A stretch of 64,000 nt of DNA. Origin: Desulfosarcina ovata subsp. ovata (GTDB taxonomy: Bacteria; Desulfobacterota; Desulfobacteria; Desulfobacterales; Desulfosarcinaceae). The DNA lies in NCBI RefSeq assembly GCF_009689005.1, contig NZ_AP021879.1, forward strand, positions 6,759,501 through 6,823,500. The letters run 5' to 3'. A model generated the notes under the pieces. It was not told the origin of the DNA, did not search any database, and worked only from the letters and a program-made list of their open reading frames with translations. Positions 62,599-64,000 of this stretch are shown piece after piece. The translations under genes were made by a program, and so were the position numbers. The first letter of the stretch is position 1, and each line of letters starts with the position of its first letter.

Positions 62599-62921
62599 GG
62601 GGTGATATATACTGGGCGGATTTGAATCCAGTAATTGGTAGTGAACAGGGCGGATTACGCCCTGTTCTTATTTTAAGCCACAATGTTTTCAACGACAGAT
62701 CTGGTACTGTCATTGCTGTGGCGATCACCAGCCAGCCACAAAAGGCTGGCTATCCGTTGACCATGGAACTATCGGATACCAAACTCCCCAAAAGGTCTTG
62801 GGTAAAGATCAGCCAGATTCGAATTCTTTCTACGAAACGGATACGCAAAAAAATAGCAAAAGCATCTGACGAAGAATTAGCTCTTATCATTGACGGTTTG
62901 AATGAAATAATTGGCGGTTAA
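62583..62921 (+). CDS. MazF/PemK-type endoribonuclease toxin
   Basis: The 112-residue protein matches the MazF/PemK family: RRGDIYWADLNP-like N-terminus (RGDIYWADLNPVIGSEQGG), RPVLILSHNVFN, the VIAVAITSQ strand, and KISQIRILSTKRI. MazF toxins cut mRNA at short sequences and stop growth when the antitoxin is lost. In integron arrays such modules act as stabilising cassettes. The stop codon overlaps the R'' box of attC site 9. Confidence 0.93.
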   Translation: MARILRGDIYWADLNPVIGSEQGGLRPVLILSHNVFNDRSGTVIAVAITSQPQKAGYPLTMELSDTKLPKRSWVKISQIRILSTKRIRKKIAKASDEELALIIDGLNEIIGG

Positions 62922-62975
62922 CCTTTGCTTTCACGGCGACGGCAAAAAGCCGCCGCGCGTGAAGCTGGGTTATCA
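62916..62975 (+). other. attC site 9
   Basis: R'' GGTTAAC (62916-62922), stem GCTTTCACGGCGACGGC with GCCGCCGCGCGTGAAGC, and R' GTTATCA (62969-62975). 60 bp, typical short attC. Confidence 0.85.
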
Positions 62976-63002
62976 GGTACAATTGAAAAAGGGGTAATTC
63001 AG

Positions 63003-63446
63003 ATGAATGTTGACAAACAATTTGATATCGCTCTCGCGTCACTTCAGAGCATTTACACAAACTACTTAAGTAATTTTTGGACTGCCCTCGGATCAGCACT
63101 TATTGTTATCGGTTGGCTGCTGACTTCCGAAAAGGCCCGTAATTATTTGGCCAGCGATAGATTTGCAAAGTTTGCAGTTCTCTTTGTTCTTTTTGTATGC
63201 GCAGTTGGACACATCCGTATTGCATTCCTTTTTTATAACGCCTCACAAGAAAAGATGAGATTACTTGGAAATTTGGGAAATGCCCTGAGTCCTGTTTACT
63301 ACAACAATTATGGGATTATGCTTGATCGAATTATTATTAATATTGTGATCATTTTGGTGTTATTATTATTAGCAGCAACTCTTGTTTGGCGCTTAAAGCC
63401 TGTAGATAAATCTCAGGAAACTACTGCTAATTTCAATGGTTGGTAG
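63003..63446 (+). CDS. Cassette gene 9: membrane protein, possibly with altered C-terminus
   Basis: ATG 63003 gives 147 residues with three hydrophobic segments (about 27-42, 57-76, 112-133). No family recognised. The last codons (NFNGW) run into the GC-rich RAYT fragment that starts around 63430, and no attC follows, so the original end of the cassette may have been replaced. Confidence 0.6.
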   Translation: MNVDKQFDIALASLQSIYTNYLSNFWTALGSALIVIGWLLTSEKARNYLASDRFAKFAVLFVLFVCAVGHIRIAFLFYNASQEKMRLLGNLGNALSPVYYNNYGIMLDRIIINIVIILVLLLLAATLVWRLKPVDKSQETTANFNGW

Positions 63447-63685
63447 GGCTGGTGACCGGTTTGTTCGGCCTCACGTCAAAGGAGCTGTTGACTGGTGGGA
63501 AACAACGCAAAACGGTAGCGGCGCGCAGCGCGTTGTGCTATTGGGCGACGCGGGAACTTGGGATGAGCGGGGTGGTGGTATCAAAACGACTGAACATCGC
63601 TGCCTCGACGGCCAGCGAGTCCGCGGCGAGGGGCTTGCGGATTGTCGAAGAGCAAGGGTTTAAACTTTCAGATGAGGTTATCTGA
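63440..63685 (+). pseudogene. RAYT transposase C-terminal fragment
   Basis: The frame encodes KRKTVAARSALCYWATRELGMSG-like sequence (here QRKTVAARSALCYWATREL), followed by VVSKRLNIAASTASESAARG. It resembles the helix-turn-helix tail of long REP-associated transposases, which reads ARSLLCYWAVRELG...LG(I/L)TQPAVS. The N-terminal catalytic part is absent. GC content is higher than in the adjoining cassette. Confidence 0.65.
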
Positions 63686-64000
63686 TAATCCGATAAACCG
63701 AGGATGTCCCTAATTTGAGCGACATAAATGATTGAGCTGGTTAAAGAGTCAAATTATAATGGGTCATCGCTTCGGATAATCTTATCGATCTGTTTTCTCT
63801 ACAGCGTCAGAATACAGTTGGATTCACTAACCCACCGAAATGTATTTAAATATATCACTACATCCATTCATAATTGTATCACTGTTCGATTATTATGGCG
63901 GCACTAAAATTTGTAACCATTTGATATTATTAAACCTGAGGGTTGACATAGGAGGGTCGAATTGATACGATTATTTGAATGAATTCAAACTCATACAAAT
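63686..64000. other. Gene-free AT-rich end of window
   Basis: No ORF or attC is seen in the last 315 bases. The phrase GAGGATGTCCCTAATTT at 63700 resembles sequence often next to RAYT elements. The cassette array may resume beyond the window. Confidence 0.4.

Noticed and set aside
63436..63663. Second overlapping frame at the RAYT fragment
   Set aside because: The alternative frame (Gly/Arg-rich) shows no homology pattern; the 63440 frame has the CYWATREL signature.

Overview
The window looks like the chromosome of a strictly anaerobic, probably sulfate-reducing Desulfobacterota member (Desulfosarcina-like). The evidence is an aldehyde:ferredoxin oxidoreductase next to two iron-type alcohol dehydrogenases, a long acyl-CoA dehydrogenase, a Desulfovibrio-type cluster (small redox protein, methyltransferase, C-GCAxxG-C-C protein, radical SAM protein, CoA ligase), many sigma-54 regulators, and a TonB receptor. 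This is inferred from gene content; no rRNA or tRNA gene was seen.

Layout. 1-4.4 kb: 5' end of a BaeS-like sensor kinase, then a PrcB-like lipoprotein co-transcribed with a large PKD/subtilisin lipoprotein. 4.6-11.6 kb: an operon for a MacAB/TolC-type ABC efflux system (SH3 protein, CBM9-like lipoprotein, outer-membrane factor, adaptor, ATPase, permease) closing with an OmpR-type regulator whose receiver is degenerate. 11.7-15.4 kb: a very large hybrid histidine kinase. 16-21.5 kb: a TonB receptor, an ECF transporter whose two ATPases and T-component are fused, an S-component and a TiaS-like protein. 22-31.2 kb: an alcohol/aldehyde oxidation region (AOR, two Fe-ADHs, a PAS histidine kinase and NtrC-type regulator, acyl-CoA dehydrogenase) with good sigma-54 promoter candidates. 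31.5-35.6 kb: the five-gene radical SAM/CoA ligase cluster. 35.7-38.1 kb: ABM, DUF2914 and universal stress proteins. 38.2-47.7 kb: an AcrAB-type RND pump operon whose outer-membrane factor gene is split by an IS1111/IS110-type element, with an intact 1431-bp IS just beyond it; a divergent sigma-54 activator at 47.9 kb and a -24/-12 promoter suggest its control. 49.6-52.2 kb: TSUP permease, thioesterase, a small CxxC protein and a response-regulator pseudogene.

From about 52.2 kb the DNA becomes AT-rich and mobile. An IS4-type element is followed (54.2-63.5 kb) by what I read as an integron gene-cassette array without an integrase in view (CALIN-like): small ORFs, all on the plus strand, each followed by an attC-like site. 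In several cassettes the R'' box at the 3' end is an exact reverse complement of the R' box at its 5' end, which is strong internal support. The cassettes encode a zinc-ribbon protein, a P-loop ATPase (interrupted by a second identical copy of the 1431-bp IS), small membrane proteins, a NIPSNAP-like protein, a flavodoxin-fold reductase, unknown proteins and a MazF-type toxin-antitoxin pair. A RAYT-type transposase with an amber codon and a RAYT C-terminal fragment have invaded the array.

Dispersed palindromic repeats (a 165-bp family at 0.44 and 49.5 kb, another at 15.5 and 20.6 kb) follow the 3' ends of several genes.
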